Positions 53,500 to 62,750 are shown, counted from the first letter of the stretch. The stretch: DNA of 64,000 nt from Corynebacterium hansenii (GCF_030408795.1 NZ_CP047211.1:1736001-1800000), one strand, 5' to 3'. The notes: generated by a model from the sequence alone, not told the origin. Made by a program: numbers and translations.

Positions 53500-55875
53500 G
53501 TGCCGCACCCGGATCTGCCCGCCGAGCAGGAGCATCTCGACGAGGTGTACGCGCATCTCGACGCCGCGCGGCGCCGCGACCAGGAGGCGCTGCGCAAGGT
53601 GATGCTCGACGACGATCCGGAGCCGCAGGCCCGCGTCGAGCGCGAGGTGGAGTACCAGCGCCTCCAGTCCAACCTGGAGCGCTACCGGCACGCGGAGGTG
53701 GGCCTCGTCTTCGGGCGCATCGACATCGCCGACGACGAACCCGACAACCCCGTGCCCGGCGCCCCGGAGCTGGACCGCAGGTACATCGGGCGCATGGGGC
53801 TTTCCGACGCCGACGACGGATACCGTTCGCTGCTCATGGACTGGCGCGCGCCGCAGGCCCGTCCCTTCTACCTGGCGACGACCGCGCACCCCGAGGGCGT
53901 GACGCTGCGCCGGCATCTGCGCACGCGGGGGCGGACCGTCCGGGCGATCGACGACGAGCGCCTGGCGGGCCCCGATGGCGCGGCGGCCGGCGGAGACGGT
54001 GGCGGAACCGGTGCCGGGGCGGATGCGGGAACCGGGGCCGGATCGGGCGCGGAGCGGCGCATCGAGGACGGCGTCGGCGGCGAGGCCGTGCTGCGCGAGG
54101 TCATCGACTCCGCGCGCACCGGCCACATGCGCGGCATCGTGGAGACCATCCAGCGCGAGCAGGACCTGATCATCCGCGATTCCGGCCGCGGCGCGATGGT
54201 CGTGCAGGGCGGCCCGGGCACCGGCAAGACGGCCGTCGCGCTGCACCGCGTGGCATGGCTGCTGTACACGCACCGAGACCAGCTGGCGAAGACGGGCGTG
54301 CTCATCCTCGGCCCGAACACGACGTTCCTGGAGTACATCTCGCGCGTGCTGCCCAGCCTCGGCGAAACGGGCGTGGTGCTGCGGACCATCGCCGACCTCT
54401 ACCCCGGGGTCTCCGGCACGGGCGCGGAATCGCTGGCCACCCGCGAGGTGAAGGGTTCGGCGGAGATGGTGCACATCCTCCGCGAAGCCGTCCGCGACCG
54501 GCAGCCCGACCCGGCCGACGACGTCACCGTGGCGTTCGACGGCGTCGAGCTGACCATCACCCCGGCGATGGTGCGCGCCGCCCGCACCCGCGCCCGGCGC
54601 TCCCGCAAGCCCCACAACCTGGCTCGCCCGCTGTTCCGCGAGCACCTGGTCGAGTCCCTGGCGCGGAAGCTGGCGGACCGGATCGGCGCGGACCCGCTCG
54701 GCGGCGAGAATCTGCTGTCGGTCACCGACGTCGCGGACCTGCGCGACGAGCTCGACGACGACCCGGCGATCTCCGCGGTCCTCGACGAGATGTGGCCGGA
54801 GCTCACCCCGGAGCAGCTGCTCGCCGACCTGCTCGAGTCGGAGGAGCGCATCGCCGCGGCCGCCGCCGAGTACGACGACGCCACCCGCGCCGCCCTGCTC
54901 CGCGAGCCCGGCACGCCGATGGGCCCGTCGGATCCGCCGCTTCTCGACGAGCTGGCGGAGCTGCTCGGCGACGTCTCCGACGCCGACGACGAGCGCGAGT
55001 TCTGGCGCGCGCAGATCGAGGAGGCGCAGGACGCGCTGGACATCCTCACCGGCTCCGCCCAGCAGGAGCTCGACGACGGCTCCGACGCCGAAATCCTCAT
55101 GGCCTACGACCTCATCGACGCCGAGGCCCTGGCGGAGCGCCACCGCGACCGCGACGTCCGCAGCACCGCCGACCGGGCGGCCGAGGACCGCGAGTGGACG
55201 TACGGCCACGTCATCGTCGACGAGGCCCAGGAGCTGTCCGCCATGGCGTGGCGCATGATCCGCCGCCGCTCCCCCAACGGCTGGATGACCATCGTCGGCG
55301 ACATCGCGCAGACCGGCTCCCCCGCCGGCGCCGAGAGCTGGGCCGACGCGCTCGATCCGGTCATCGGCGACCGCTGGCGGCTGCATCGGCTGACGGTCAA
55401 TTACCGCACGCCGTCGGAGATCATGGACGTCGCCGCCGATGTCCTGTCCCGCATCGCGCCGGGGGCCGAGCCGCCGCGGTCCATCCGTTCGACGGGCCGC
55501 GCACCGGTGCGCACGGCCACGTTGGCGCGGGCGCTCGACATCGCCCGCGGGGCTTCCGGGGGCCGGCGCCTGACGGCCGTCATCGCTCCCGCGGCGCGGG
55601 TGGCGGACATCGCGGGCTCGCTTGACGACGCCCACGCGCAGCCGGCCGCCGGAGACGAAGCCCACGCCGCTTCCCCGATTGCCGTGCACGACGTCGACGA
55701 GGCCAAGGGGCTCGAGTTCGACGAGGTCATTCTCGTCGACCCGGACGCCATCGTCGCAGAGTCTCCCCAGGGACTGCAGGACCTCTACGTCGCCCTGACC
55801 CGCGCGACGCAGGGGCTCACCGTCGTCGCCGACGGCCAGCCGGAATCGTTGCCGGCGATCGACGCCGCAGACTGA
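53500..55875 (+). CDS. helD: HelD-like RNA polymerase recycling ATPase (UvrD/Rep-type helicase fold)
   Basis: HelD proteins enter the channels of stalled RNA polymerase and release it from DNA and RNA using ATP; the actinobacterial class is also linked to rifampicin tolerance. The 791-residue product has an N-terminal antiparallel coiled coil (LDEVYAHLDAARRRDQEALR, about 10-75), the small insertion domain, Walker A VVQGGPGTGKTAVALHRVAW, Walker B HVIVDEAQELSAMAWRM, motif III GDIAQTGSPAG and motifs V-VI (DVDEAKGLEFDEVILVD, LYVALTRATQGL). A Gly/Ala/Thr-rich insert (GGDGGGTGAGADAGTGAG) interrupts the N-terminal part and is probably disordered. HelD is preferred over a DNA repair helicase because of the coiled-coil N-terminus. 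Confidence 0.88.
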   Translation: MPHPDLPAEQEHLDEVYAHLDAARRRDQEALRKVMLDDDPEPQARVEREVEYQRLQSNLERYRHAEVGLVFGRIDIADDEPDNPVPGAPELDRRYIGRMGLSDADDGYRSLLMDWRAPQARPFYLATTAHPEGVTLRRHLRTRGRTVRAIDDERLAGPDGAAAGGDGGGTGAGADAGTGAGSGAERRIEDGVGGEAVLREVIDSARTGHMRGIVETIQREQDLIIRDSGRGAMVVQGGPGTGKTAVALHRVAWLLYTHRDQLAKTGVLILGPNTTFLEYISRVLPSLGETGVVLRTIADLYPGVSGTGAESLATREVKGSAEMVHILREAVRDRQPDPADDVTVAFDGVELTITPAMVRAARTRARRSRKPHNLARPLFREHLVESLARKLADRIGADPLGGENLLSVTDVADLRDELDDDPAISAVLDEMWPELTPEQLLADLLESEERIAAAAAEYDDATRAALLREPGTPMGPSDPPLLDELAELLGDVSDADDEREFWRAQIEEAQDALDILTGSAQQELDDGSDAEILMAYDLIDAEALAERHRDRDVRSTADRAAEDREWTYGHVIVDEAQELSAMAWRMIRRRSPNGWMTIVGDIAQTGSPAGAESWADALDPVIGDRWRLHRLTVNYRTPSEIMDVAADVLSRIAPGAEPPRSIRSTGRAPVRTATLARALDIARGASGGRRLTAVIAPAARVADIAGSLDDAHAQPAAGDEAHAASPIAVHDVDEAKGLEFDEVILVDPDAIVAESPQGLQDLYVALTRATQGLTVVADGQPESLPAIDAAD

Positions 55876-55937
55876 GCCACGGTTCTGGCGCCCGGCCCGT
55901 CCCCGCGGACTGAGTCACGGTTCTGGCGCACGGCCCG
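55867..55937. repeat. Direct duplication spanning the helD stop codon
   Basis: A 33-base unit, GCAGACTGAGCCACGGTTCT and onward, at 55867-55899 recurs at 55905-55937 with three mismatches, period 38. The first copy contains the helD stop TGA; the second copy is outside the gene. Confidence 0.75.
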
Positions 55938-55996
55938 ACCGTGCGGGCTCGCCGCGCCCGGCCTTGCCCCGCAATGCGACCGCGGTACCGAACACG

Positions 55997-56027
55997 AAAA
56001 CCCGGCCACCCGAAAGGGCGGCCGGGG
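55997..56027 (-). terminator. Rho-independent terminator of the universal stress protein gene
   Basis: On the minus strand, CCCGGCC...CCC with GGG...GGCCGGG (56001-56027) folds into a stem with a TTTC loop and is followed by TTTTCGTGTTC. It lies 50 bases after the usp stop and may also serve helD in the other direction. Confidence 0.78.
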
Positions 56028-56075
56028 TCGGCGCATGGGCGCGGGATATCCGCGCCCGATGCCGTTGAAGCGTCG

Positions 56076-56516
56076 TCAGGCGACCGTGTGGACGATCATC
56101 ACGTCGCAGTCGGACTGGCGCGCGACGTCGGCCGGGACGGAGCCGAGCAGGCGACCGGTCAGCGAGTTGATGCCGCGGTTGCCCACGACCAGCAGGTCGG
56201 CCTTGTGGTCGGTGACCAGCGACATCAGGGCCTCCACCGGGGAACCCGCCCGAACCTCGGTCTCCACCTTCTTGGCGCCGGCGGCCTCGGCGGCCTCCTT
56301 GGCGTTGGCCAGGTTCTCCTGGGCCGGGTCGTCGCCGAGGACCTGGACGGAGTCCTGGCGCAGCGTCGAAGAGGCGGCTTCCTGGTTCTCGTAGTACGCG
56401 CAGCCGATGACCAGGGTCGCGTCAAAGGCCGCGGCCATGGCCGCCGCGCGCTCGACTGCGAGAAGCGAGGACTTCGAGCCGTCGGTGCCGACGACGATGG
56501 TCTGGTAAGCGCTCAT
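56076..56516 (-). CDS. Universal stress protein (UspA family)
   Basis: A 146-residue single-domain Usp beginning MSAYQTIVVGTDGSKSSLLA. The ATP-binding signature GNRGINSLTGRLLGSVPADV (G-2x-G-9x-G-S) is present, along with the conserved Asp in VGTDGS, so it probably binds ATP. Likely role is survival under stress or energy limitation. It is monocistronic, with its own terminator, and a 319-base upstream gap holding two candidate regulatory sites. Confidence 0.95.
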   Translation of the reverse strand: MSAYQTIVVGTDGSKSSLLAVERAAAMAAAFDATLVIGCAYYENQEAASSTLRQDSVQVLGDDPAQENLANAKEAAEAAGAKKVETEVRAGSPVEALMSLVTDHKADLLVVGNRGINSLTGRLLGSVPADVARQSDCDVMIVHTVA

Positions 56517-56679
56517 GAAAACTGCCTTCCGCAAAACTCGTTGATGGTGAAATTCGAGATCGTTTTTCGTCGAGATCGACGTGATGCGACTCACGTCCGG
56601 AACGCCGAACGGGCCGTGTTCCTTCGCCCAACCCTAGCAAAATACGGGGGTCCCGGACCGCGAACTTTCGGCCAACCGC

Positions 56680-56691
56680 GAATGATCATTC
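56680..56691. promoter_or_regulatory. 12-bp perfect palindrome in the usp upstream region
   Basis: GAATGATCATTC is self-complementary, about 165 bases upstream of the usp start. Candidate operator; the cognate regulator is unknown. Confidence 0.35.
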
Positions 56692-56736
56692 ACTGAATTT
56701 TCGGCATCTGCGCACGTCATCACGGTCGCCGCGTTA

Positions 56737-56752
56737 TGTGACCTGCATCTCA
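56737..56752. promoter_or_regulatory. GlxR (CRP-like) site candidate upstream of usp
   Basis: TGTGACCTGCATCTCA matches the corynebacterial GlxR consensus TGTGA-N6-TCACA at all but one half-site base. About 220 bases upstream of usp, consistent with an activator or silencer position. Confidence 0.4.
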
Positions 56753-56835
56753 ACAGGAACTCGAAGTATCCCCCATCACTAACCCCGTGCTCTTCGGTGG
56801 CGTCGGGGGCCGGGCCCCGGGCGGCCGCGCGGGAT

Positions 56836-58947
56836 CTATTCCAGCCCCGCTTCCTCCATGCCGCGCAGCTCCTTTTTCAGGTCGTAAATCTCGTCGCGCA
56901 GACGGCCGGCCAACTCGAATTTCAATTCGCGGGCGGCGGCGCCCATTTGGGCCGTCATGTCGTCGATGAGCTTCTGCAGCTGCGCCTTGGGCATCCCCTC
57001 GACCGTCGCGCGCTCGGCCAGCGCGGCGTCGACGGCGGCGGCATCCGCCGCATCGCCGCCGCCCTCGGCCTGGCTCTCGTGGACCTGGTCGAGGATGTCC
57101 GCGATCTTCTTGCGCAGCGGCTGCGGGTCGATGCCGTGCTCGGTGTTGTAGGCGATCTGCTTCTCGCGGCGGCGCTCGGTTTCGTCGATGGCGCTGCGCA
57201 TCGATTCCGTGACGGTGTCGGCGTACATGTGCACCTCGCCCGAGACGTTTCGGGCGGCGCGGCCGATGGTCTGGATCAGCGAGGTGGTCGAACGCAGGAA
57301 GCCCTCCTTGTCCGCGTCGAGGATCGCCACCAGCGACGCCTCGGGCAGGTCGAGGCCCTCGCGCAGCAGGTTGATGCCCACCAGCACGTCGTAGTCGCCC
57401 AGGCGCAGCTGGCGCAGCAGCTCGACGCGCTTGAGGGTGTCGACGTCGGAGTGCATGTAACGGACGCGGACGCCGTTTTCCAGCAGGTAATCGGTGAGGT
57501 CCTCCGCCATCTTCTTGGTCAGCGTCGTCACCAGTGCCCGCTCGCCCTTCTCCTCGCGCTTGCGGATCTCGTGGATCAGGTCGTCGATCTGCCCCTCGGT
57601 GGGCTTGACCACGACCTTCGGGTCGACCAGGCCGGTCGGGCGGATGACCTGCTCGACGACTTCGCCGCCGGTCTGCCCCAGCTCGTACGGCCCGGGGGTC
57701 GCGGACATGAACACGACCTGGCCCACGCGCGCGTCGAACTCGTCGAATGTCAGCGGCCTGTTGTCCAGCGCCGACGGCAGGCGGAACCCGAATTCGACGA
57801 GGTTCCGCTTGCGCGACGCGTCGCCCTCGAACATGCCGCCGATCTGCGGCACGGTGACGTGCGACTCGTCGATGATGGTGAGAAAGTCCTCCGGGAAGTA
57901 GTCGATCAGCGTCGCCGGCGCGGAGCCCGCCGCGCGCCCGTCGATGTGCCGCGAGTAATTCTCGATGCCGGAGCAGAACCCGACCTGCTGGATCATCTCC
58001 AGGTCGTATTCGGTGCGCATGCGCAGGCGCTGCGCCTCGAGCAGCTTGCCGCGGTTCTCGAAATCCGCCAGGCGCTCGGTCAGTTCGCTCTTGATCTCCT
58101 CGATCGCGCGCTCCATGCGCTCGGGCCCGGCGACGTAATGCGTGGCCGGGAAGATCCGCAGTTCGTCGACTTGCTTGACGACGTCGCCCGTCACCGGATT
58201 GAGGTAGTAGAGGGAATCGATCTCGTCGCCGAAGAACTCGACCCGGACGGCCAGTTCCTCGTAGGCGGGGATGATGTCCACGACGTCGCCCTTGACCCGG
58301 AACGTGCCGCGAGTGAAGGCGATGTCGTTGCGTGCGTACTGGATGTCCACGAGCATGCGCAGGAACTCGTCGCGGTCCACCTCCTCGCCGACGCGCAGCA
58401 CCGCCGAGCGGTCGAGGTACGACTGCGGGGTGCCCAGGCCGTAGATGCACGACACCGAACTGACCACGACGACATCGCGGCGGGACAGCAGCGCCGAGGT
58501 GGCGGAGTGCCGCAGGCGCTCGACGTCTTCGTTGATGGACGAGTCCTTCTCGATGAAGGTGTCCGTCTGCGCGATGTACGCCTCGGGTTGGTAGTAGTCG
58601 TAGTAGCTGACGAAATATTCGACGGCGTTGTTCGGCAGCAGCGAGGACAGCTCGTTGGCCAGCTGCGCCGCGAGGGTCTTGTTGGGGGCCATGACCAGGG
58701 TGGGGCGCTGCATCTTCTCGATGAGCCACGCGGCCGTCGCCGACTTGCCGGTGCCGGTGGCGCCCATGAGCACCACTTCGCGTTCGCCCCGGTTCAGCCG
58801 CTCGGCCAGCTCGGCGATGGCCTGGGGCTGGTCGCCCGCCGGCTCGAATTCGCTGACGACCTCGAAGTCCCCGCCGGAGCGCTCGATTTCGCCCACGGGA
58901 CGGAATTCGGAGTGGGCGACGACGGGCTGTTCTGCTGCGAAGGCCAT
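56836..58947 (-). CDS. uvrB: Excinuclease ABC subunit B
   Basis: Helicase-like damage-verification subunit of nucleotide excision repair. The 703-residue product has Walker [21 protein letters not shown], the beta-hairpin region [32 protein letters not shown], helicase motifs V and VI ([38 protein letters not shown]) and the C-terminal UVR domain ([20 protein letters not shown]). A non-conserved stretch rich in Ala and Gly ([15 protein letters not shown]) precedes the UVR domain. Confidence 0.97.
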   Translation of the reverse strand: MAFAAEQPVVAHSEFRPVGEIERSGGDFEVVSEFEPAGDQPQAIAELAERLNRGEREVVLMGATGTGKSATAAWLIEKMQRPTLVMAPNKTLAAQLANELSSLLPNNAVEYFVSYYDYYQPEAYIAQTDTFIEKDSSINEDVERLRHSATSALLSRRDVVVVSSVSCIYGLGTPQSYLDRSAVLRVGEEVDRDEFLRMLVDIQYARNDIAFTRGTFRVKGDVVDIIPAYEELAVRVEFFGDEIDSLYYLNPVTGDVVKQVDELRIFPATHYVAGPERMERAIEEIKSELTERLADFENRGKLLEAQRLRMRTEYDLEMIQQVGFCSGIENYSRHIDGRAAGSAPATLIDYFPEDFLTIIDESHVTVPQIGGMFEGDASRKRNLVEFGFRLPSALDNRPLTFDEFDARVGQVVFMSATPGPYELGQTGGEVVEQVIRPTGLVDPKVVVKPTEGQIDDLIHEIRKREEKGERALVTTLTKKMAEDLTDYLLENGVRVRYMHSDVDTLKRVELLRQLRLGDYDVLVGINLLREGLDLPEASLVAILDADKEGFLRSTTSLIQTIGRAARNVSGEVHMYADTVTESMRSAIDETERRREKQIAYNTEHGIDPQPLRKKIADILDQVHESQAEGGGDAADAAAVDAALAERATVEGMPKAQLQKLIDDMTAQMGAAARELKFELAGRLRDEIYDLKKELRGMEEAGLE

Positions 58948-58953
58948 GCGGCC

Positions 58954-58959
58954 AGCCTA
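58954..58959 (-). promoter_or_regulatory. Leaderless-type -10 box of uvrB
   Basis: Minus strand TAGGCT ends six bases before the uvrB ATG, suggesting transcription starts at the initiation codon. No SOS-type LexA box is evident beside it. Confidence 0.4.
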
Positions 58960-59002
58960 CAACCCCCGCCACATCGTCGCACATCCGTTCGCCTGGACGG
59001 AG

Positions 59003-59671
59003 TCACGGACGGGACGGCGGGCGGGGAGCCGGCCCTCCGGAACGGAACCTGCGCAGCGATTCCCCCACCTGACCGCGCATGACGAATTCCATCCGACCGA
59101 CGAGCTCCCCCGGCTCCTCCTTCATCCCCTCCGCCAACCAGTGCAGAAGGTGGCCCAGCACCGTGAGCGTGTAGTGCTCGATGATGAACTGCCGGTCGGC
59201 GTCGGAAAGCGGGCGCGGGGCGCGGCCCGAGGGCGCGCCTTCCGCTTCCCCGGCCTCGAGCTCCGCGACGATCGCGCACATCATGCGGCGGAGCACGCGG
59301 TGGAAGAATCGCTCCGTCTTCACCCACGTCAGCGAATCGAGCACGGCCTTGACCTGCGGGCGGTTGCGCCGCATGTACGTGAGCAGTCGCAGGAACCCCT
59401 CGGCCCACCGCGAGTACTCGGCATGCGAGAGCACGTGGTCGGCGACCTCGGTGGTGAACACCCACGTCGCGGCGTCGTAGACGTCGTCGAAGTGGTAGTA
59501 GAACGCCTGCCTGGTCACCCCGGCCTCGGCCGCCAGCCCCGCGACCGTCACCTTGCTCAGCGGCGTGGTGGCCAATTTGCGCTTCAGGGCGGCGACCAGC
59601 GCCGCCCGTGCGCCCGCATCGTCCCGCACGGCGTCGCGGGGACTTCCCGCTGCGCCCGGATCCCGTGTCAT
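59003..59671 (-). CDS. TetR-family transcriptional regulator
   Basis: A 222-residue regulator with the TetR helix-turn-helix TPLSKVTVAGLAAEAGVTRQ followed by AFYYHFDDVYDAATWVF, where FYYHF is the recognition-helix end. The helical C-terminal ligand domain is typical in length, with MRRNRPQVKAVLDSL and a disordered Pro/Arg end. GGAGG lies directly upstream of ATG 59671. It is divergent from the DUF5692-like gene with two inverted repeats between them, so it probably represses that gene and itself. Confidence 0.93.
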   Translation of the reverse strand: MTRDPGAAGSPRDAVRDDAGARAALVAALKRKLATTPLSKVTVAGLAAEAGVTRQAFYYHFDDVYDAATWVFTTEVADHVLSHAEYSRWAEGFLRLLTYMRRNRPQVKAVLDSLTWVKTERFFHRVLRRMMCAIVAELEAGEAEGAPSGRAPRPLSDADRQFIIEHYTLTVLGHLLHWLAEGMKEEPGELVGRMEFVMRGQVGESLRRFRSGGPAPRPPSRP

Positions 59672-59705
59672 GTTCCTCCGTCGCGGCCATTGCCGTCCCA
59701 ACCAC

Positions 59706-59729
59706 TGGACACATCGGCGAAACTGTCTA
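59706..59729. promoter_or_regulatory. Inverted repeat near the TetR gene
   Basis: TGGACA (59706-59711) and TGTCTA (59724-59729) separated by 12 bases, one mismatch in six. Candidate autoregulatory operator, 35 bases upstream of the regulator start. Confidence 0.4.
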
Positions 59730-59799
59730 TGGCCTGGCCTTTTCCCCGAAATTAGCATGAGGGGCGACAAGACATAAGGGCGTTTTCCCGCCTGTGTTC

Positions 59800-59820
59800 G
59801 GCCATCGAACGGCGATGGCC
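59800..59820. promoter_or_regulatory. Perfect inverted repeat upstream of the DUF5692-like gene
   Basis: GGCCATCG-AACGG-CGATGGCC, 8-bp perfect arms around a five-base centre, 32 bases upstream of ATG 59853. A good size for a TetR operator, or an mRNA hairpin before the GGAGGG ribosome site. Confidence 0.5.
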
Positions 59821-59852
59821 GGGGGACGCGCCCGCACGGAGGGTCTTCCCCA

Positions 59853-60830
59853 ATGTTCCTGTTCGAATCGGTTCCCTGGTACGCGTGGGTCGCGTGGTTC
59901 GCGGTCCTCGGCGCGCTGATCGGGCTCAACGAAATCACCCGCCGGTGGCGCGGCGCGGCGTGGGCGATGTTCATCGCCCTGCCGATCATCCTGACCATCT
60001 TCGTGTGGCCGACGACCGCCGGCGCCGGGTCCTCGACCGGCTCCTGGTTCCACTGGGTCAAGGTCTACTCGGCGCTGGCCGGCGTCCTCGGCTTCATGGC
60101 GCTGCGGTACCACCCGAAGCTGGCCGCCAACAAGTGGGCGCTGGCTTTCCCGCCGGCCATCCTCGCCCTGAACATCCTCGAGGCGTGCATCCGCGACTTC
60201 CAGGTCGGCGCGATGAACGTCGACGGCGTCGTCGACGGCGTGCGCATGATCTCCGGCAGCTGGAACTGGATGAACGGCGTCGCCGGCCTGCTGAACCTGA
60301 TCACCATCTGCGGCTGGGCGGGCATCATCATCTCCCGGGCGCCGTCGCGCGACATGGTGTGGCCGGACATGATGTGGTTCTGGATCATCGCCTACGACCT
60401 GTGGAACTTCGCCTACGTCTACAACTGCGTCGGCGACCATTCCTTCTACGCCGGTGCGGCGCTGCTGATCTCGTGCACCATCCCCGCCTTCTTCATCAAG
60501 AAGGGCGCCTGGCTGCAGCATCGCGCGTCCACGCTGGCGCTGTGGATGATGTTCACCATGGCCGTGCCGGCGTTCGTCACGGACTCCGCCTTCGCGGTGC
60601 AGTCGTCGAACGATCCCCGCGCGCTGTTCGCGGTGTCCCTCGTGGCGCTGGTCGCCAACGTCGCGGTCTTCGTCTGGCAGCTGCGCACGATCATCGTCCG
60701 CAAGCTCAATCCCCTGAAGGACGAGCTTTACGACGACACCGCACGGCACCGCGAGGTCCTCGAAGCCAACGTCCGCATCCCGGATTCCTTCGAGGCCGCC
60801 GAATCGGGCCGCGCGGCGGCAAAGGCCTGA
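59853..60830 (+). CDS. DUF5692-like multi-pass membrane protein
   Basis: A 325-residue integral membrane protein with about eight to nine hydrophobic helices (WYAWVAWFAVLGALIGLN, AMFIALPIILTIFVWP, ALAFPPAILALNILEACIRD, WMNGVAGLLNLITICGWAGI, ALFAVSLVALVANVAVFVWQ). Aromatic-rich motifs such as MVWPDMMWFWIIAYDLWNFA and YVYNCVGDHSF are unusual and look conserved. GGAGGG lies nine bases upstream of the ATG. No transporter or enzyme signature is recognised; the name reflects resemblance to uncharacterised DUF5692 proteins. The adjacent TetR gene suggests inducible expression. Confidence 0.85.
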   Translation: MFLFESVPWYAWVAWFAVLGALIGLNEITRRWRGAAWAMFIALPIILTIFVWPTTAGAGSSTGSWFHWVKVYSALAGVLGFMALRYHPKLAANKWALAFPPAILALNILEACIRDFQVGAMNVDGVVDGVRMISGSWNWMNGVAGLLNLITICGWAGIIISRAPSRDMVWPDMMWFWIIAYDLWNFAYVYNCVGDHSFYAGAALLISCTIPAFFIKKGAWLQHRASTLALWMMFTMAVPAFVTDSAFAVQSSNDPRALFAVSLVALVANVAVFVWQLRTIIVRKLNPLKDELYDDTARHREVLEANVRIPDSFEAAESGRAAAKA

Positions 60831-60853
60831 CCGGGCCCGACCCGAACGCGAAG

Positions 60854-60890
60854 ACGGCGGGCGCACCCACCCCGGGGTGCCGCCCGCCGT
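60854..60890. terminator. Bidirectional terminator between convergent genes
   Basis: ACGGCGGGCGCACCC (60854-60868) and GGGTGCCGCCCGCCGT (60875-60890) pair with a single-base bulge. It lies between the plus-strand DUF5692-like gene and the minus-strand nitrobindin-like gene and can serve both. Confidence 0.65.
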
Positions 60891-60906
60891 TCCGCGTGCT
60901 CCGCGT

Positions 60907-61392
60907 CTACTGCTTGGCCAATTCGCTGACCAGGTGCTGCTGCATCGGCTCGCCGACCGCGGCCATGCCGAATTCGGTGATCAGCTCGGTGCGGTCGGCG
61001 TTGACCACCCAGGTGCGGGCGGTCGCGTCGACCTGCTTGGCGGTGCCGGAATTCACCACGGTCGACCGGTCCATGACGATGGTCAGCTCGCCGTCGTCGC
61101 CAGCCTCGACGGTGCCCTCGAGCACCTCGGTCTGGCCGGTGGGCTGGGCCAGGGTGAACTCGACGCGGCCATCGCCGATGGGCCGGAAGAAGCCGGATTC
61201 GGTGTGCATGGGCTGGTTCTCGGCGCCGGCGGTCTTCTGCTCATAGCGCAGGAAGGGCTTGCCCGGAACGGCTCCGAAGGTGAGGGTTTCGTTGTACCGG
61301 AACGAGTCGATGGTCGGGTAATGGCCCCTGCCGGGGCCCTTCCACGTGCCGACGAGGAACTCGTACTCGGCGATCAGGGGGTGAAGATTCAT
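60907..61392 (-). CDS. Nitrobindin-like heme-binding beta-barrel protein (DUF1794/FABP-like)
   Basis: A 161-residue protein of the nitrobindin/THAP4-like family, which binds ferric heme and can isomerise peroxynitrite. It shows the family motif FLVGTWKGPGRGHYPTID near the N-terminus, beta strands throughout (RVEFTLAQPTGQTEVLEG, ELTIVMDRSTVV) and a C-terminal His in GEPMQQHLVSELAKQ at the position of the heme ligand. ATG 61392 (MNLHPLIAEYEFLV) is favoured over a longer frame. Close homologues are Rv2717c-type proteins. Confidence 0.9.
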   Translation of the reverse strand: MNLHPLIAEYEFLVGTWKGPGRGHYPTIDSFRYNETLTFGAVPGKPFLRYEQKTAGAENQPMHTESGFFRPIGDGRVEFTLAQPTGQTEVLEGTVEAGDDGELTIVMDRSTVVNSGTAKQVDATARTWVVNADRTELITEFGMAAVGEPMQQHLVSELAKQ

Positions 61393-61441
61393 GCCCCCCA
61401 GGGTACCGAGTTCCGGGCCGGCCACCACCGGAGCCCCGCAC

Positions 61442-62731
61442 TCAGCCCTTCGTGGCCAGGATCTCGTCGGGGGTTTCGGGCAGATCGGCGGTCAGCGTCT
61501 TGTTCTCGCCCTTGAGATCGACGACGTGGACCTTCTTGGTCGCCGGATCGGTCACGTAGGCGACGTCGCCCTGCACGGCCAGCGCGGGACGGGGGTCCTG
61601 CCACTCCTCGGATTCCTTCCACTCGCCGATGACGTCGATGGTCTTGACCACCTTCGCCTTCTCGGTGTCGATGAGGTGCAGCTTGCCGTCGGTGCCCAGC
61701 ACCACGCCGAGACCGTCGTCGTTCATGCCGAGCGAACGGAAGGTGTAGGAGGTGCCCAGATCCACGAGCTTCAGGTCGCCGGTTTCGGCGTTGATCACGG
61801 AGACCTTCTCCGGGCGCTCCAGCTTCTCCTCGTCCGCGGCCTTCTTGTCCGACTTGTAGTCGCCGAGCACGTACTTCGACTTCGGCGATCCGGCCTGGTT
61901 GCCGATGCGCCCGTACTCGTCCGGCGACGTGACTTTCTTGACCTCGCCGTCCTTGTACACCAGGCCGCCGTCGGCGCAGCCGACGAAGACGCCCGCCGCG
62001 GACTCCTCGGCGCCGTGGGCGCCCGGGCACTGCTCGAAGCGCTTGAGTTCCTTGCCGTCGGCATCGACCTGGGCGACGCCGGTGCGCTTGCCGTCGGCGT
62101 CGGCGACGGTGACCATGTACGTCCCATCGCCGCCTAGCACCGCGATGCCATGGTGGGCGGGGACGCGGAAGTGGTCCACGGCGTCCATCCCCATCAGGCG
62201 CAGGGTGGTCACGTCGCCGGTCTCGTCGTCGAAAAGCACCGCCTTGCCGTCACCCGCGACGACGTGGCCCGGCTTGCTCGCGGCGACCTCGAAACCGGTG
62301 AAGACGGGATCGCCCGCGTAGTGGTGGGAGTGGTCACCGTGCGGCTTGGAGTACGAGCCCAGATCCAGCGCGCGGAAAGCCTTGTCGGAGGACACGAAGA
62401 CGTGGCGGCCGTCGCCGGCGTGGTTGAGGCGCAGGTACCCCTCGGCGGGCAGATCGGAGAGCACCTTCGGCTTCTCGCCCTTTTCGGGGTTTCCGGCGTC
62501 GAGCACCATGACGCCGCCGTCGTGGCTGATGGCGAGCCGGGGTACGGCACCGCGGGTCTCGGAGGCGTCGGCGGCGGTCGTGGCGGTGGTCACGGCCGGG
62601 GTCCGGGCGTCGCCGTCGGCGGGCGAGGTCGCCGTCTCCCCCGCCGAGCCGTTCGCGCCGTCGGAGGAGCAGGCCGTGAAGAACAGAGAAGCGGCGGCGA
62701 GGGCGCCGACCGCGATCTTGGTTTTGGTCAT
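61442..62731 (-). CDS. aztD: AztD-like zinc metallochaperone lipoprotein
   Basis: A 429-residue exported protein with a lipoprotein signal ALAAASLFFTACSSDG (lipobox FTAC). Residues 75-429 form a WD-like beta-propeller (LAISHDGGVMVLDAGNPEKG, FVSSDKAFRALDLGSY). The His-rich loop KPHGDHSHHYAGDPVF and a second site VDHFRVPAHHGIAVLG are the AztD zinc-binding hallmarks. AztD delivers zinc to the ABC binding protein AztC; no aztABC is in this window, so the partners lie elsewhere or are absent. A Zur-type palindrome sits 20 bases upstream. Confidence 0.88.
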   Translation of the reverse strand: MTKTKIAVGALAAASLFFTACSSDGANGSAGETATSPADGDARTPAVTTATTAADASETRGAVPRLAISHDGGVMVLDAGNPEKGEKPKVLSDLPAEGYLRLNHAGDGRHVFVSSDKAFRALDLGSYSKPHGDHSHHYAGDPVFTGFEVAASKPGHVVAGDGKAVLFDDETGDVTTLRLMGMDAVDHFRVPAHHGIAVLGGDGTYMVTVADADGKRTGVAQVDADGKELKRFEQCPGAHGAEESAAGVFVGCADGGLVYKDGEVKKVTSPDEYGRIGNQAGSPKSKYVLGDYKSDKKAADEEKLERPEKVSVINAETGDLKLVDLGTSYTFRSLGMNDDGLGVVLGTDGKLHLIDTEKAKVVKTIDVIGEWKESEEWQDPRPALAVQGDVAYVTDPATKKVHVVDLKGENKTLTADLPETPDEILATKG

Positions 62732-62750
62732 GGGGGCATTAGACCATTTA

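Larger units (their letters stand above)
56517..56835. other. Upstream region of usp and downstream region of uvrB
   Basis: No gene. Relatively AT-rich compared with its neighbours. It contains the palindrome at 56680-56691 and the GlxR-like site at 56737-56752 described separately. Confidence 0.6.
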
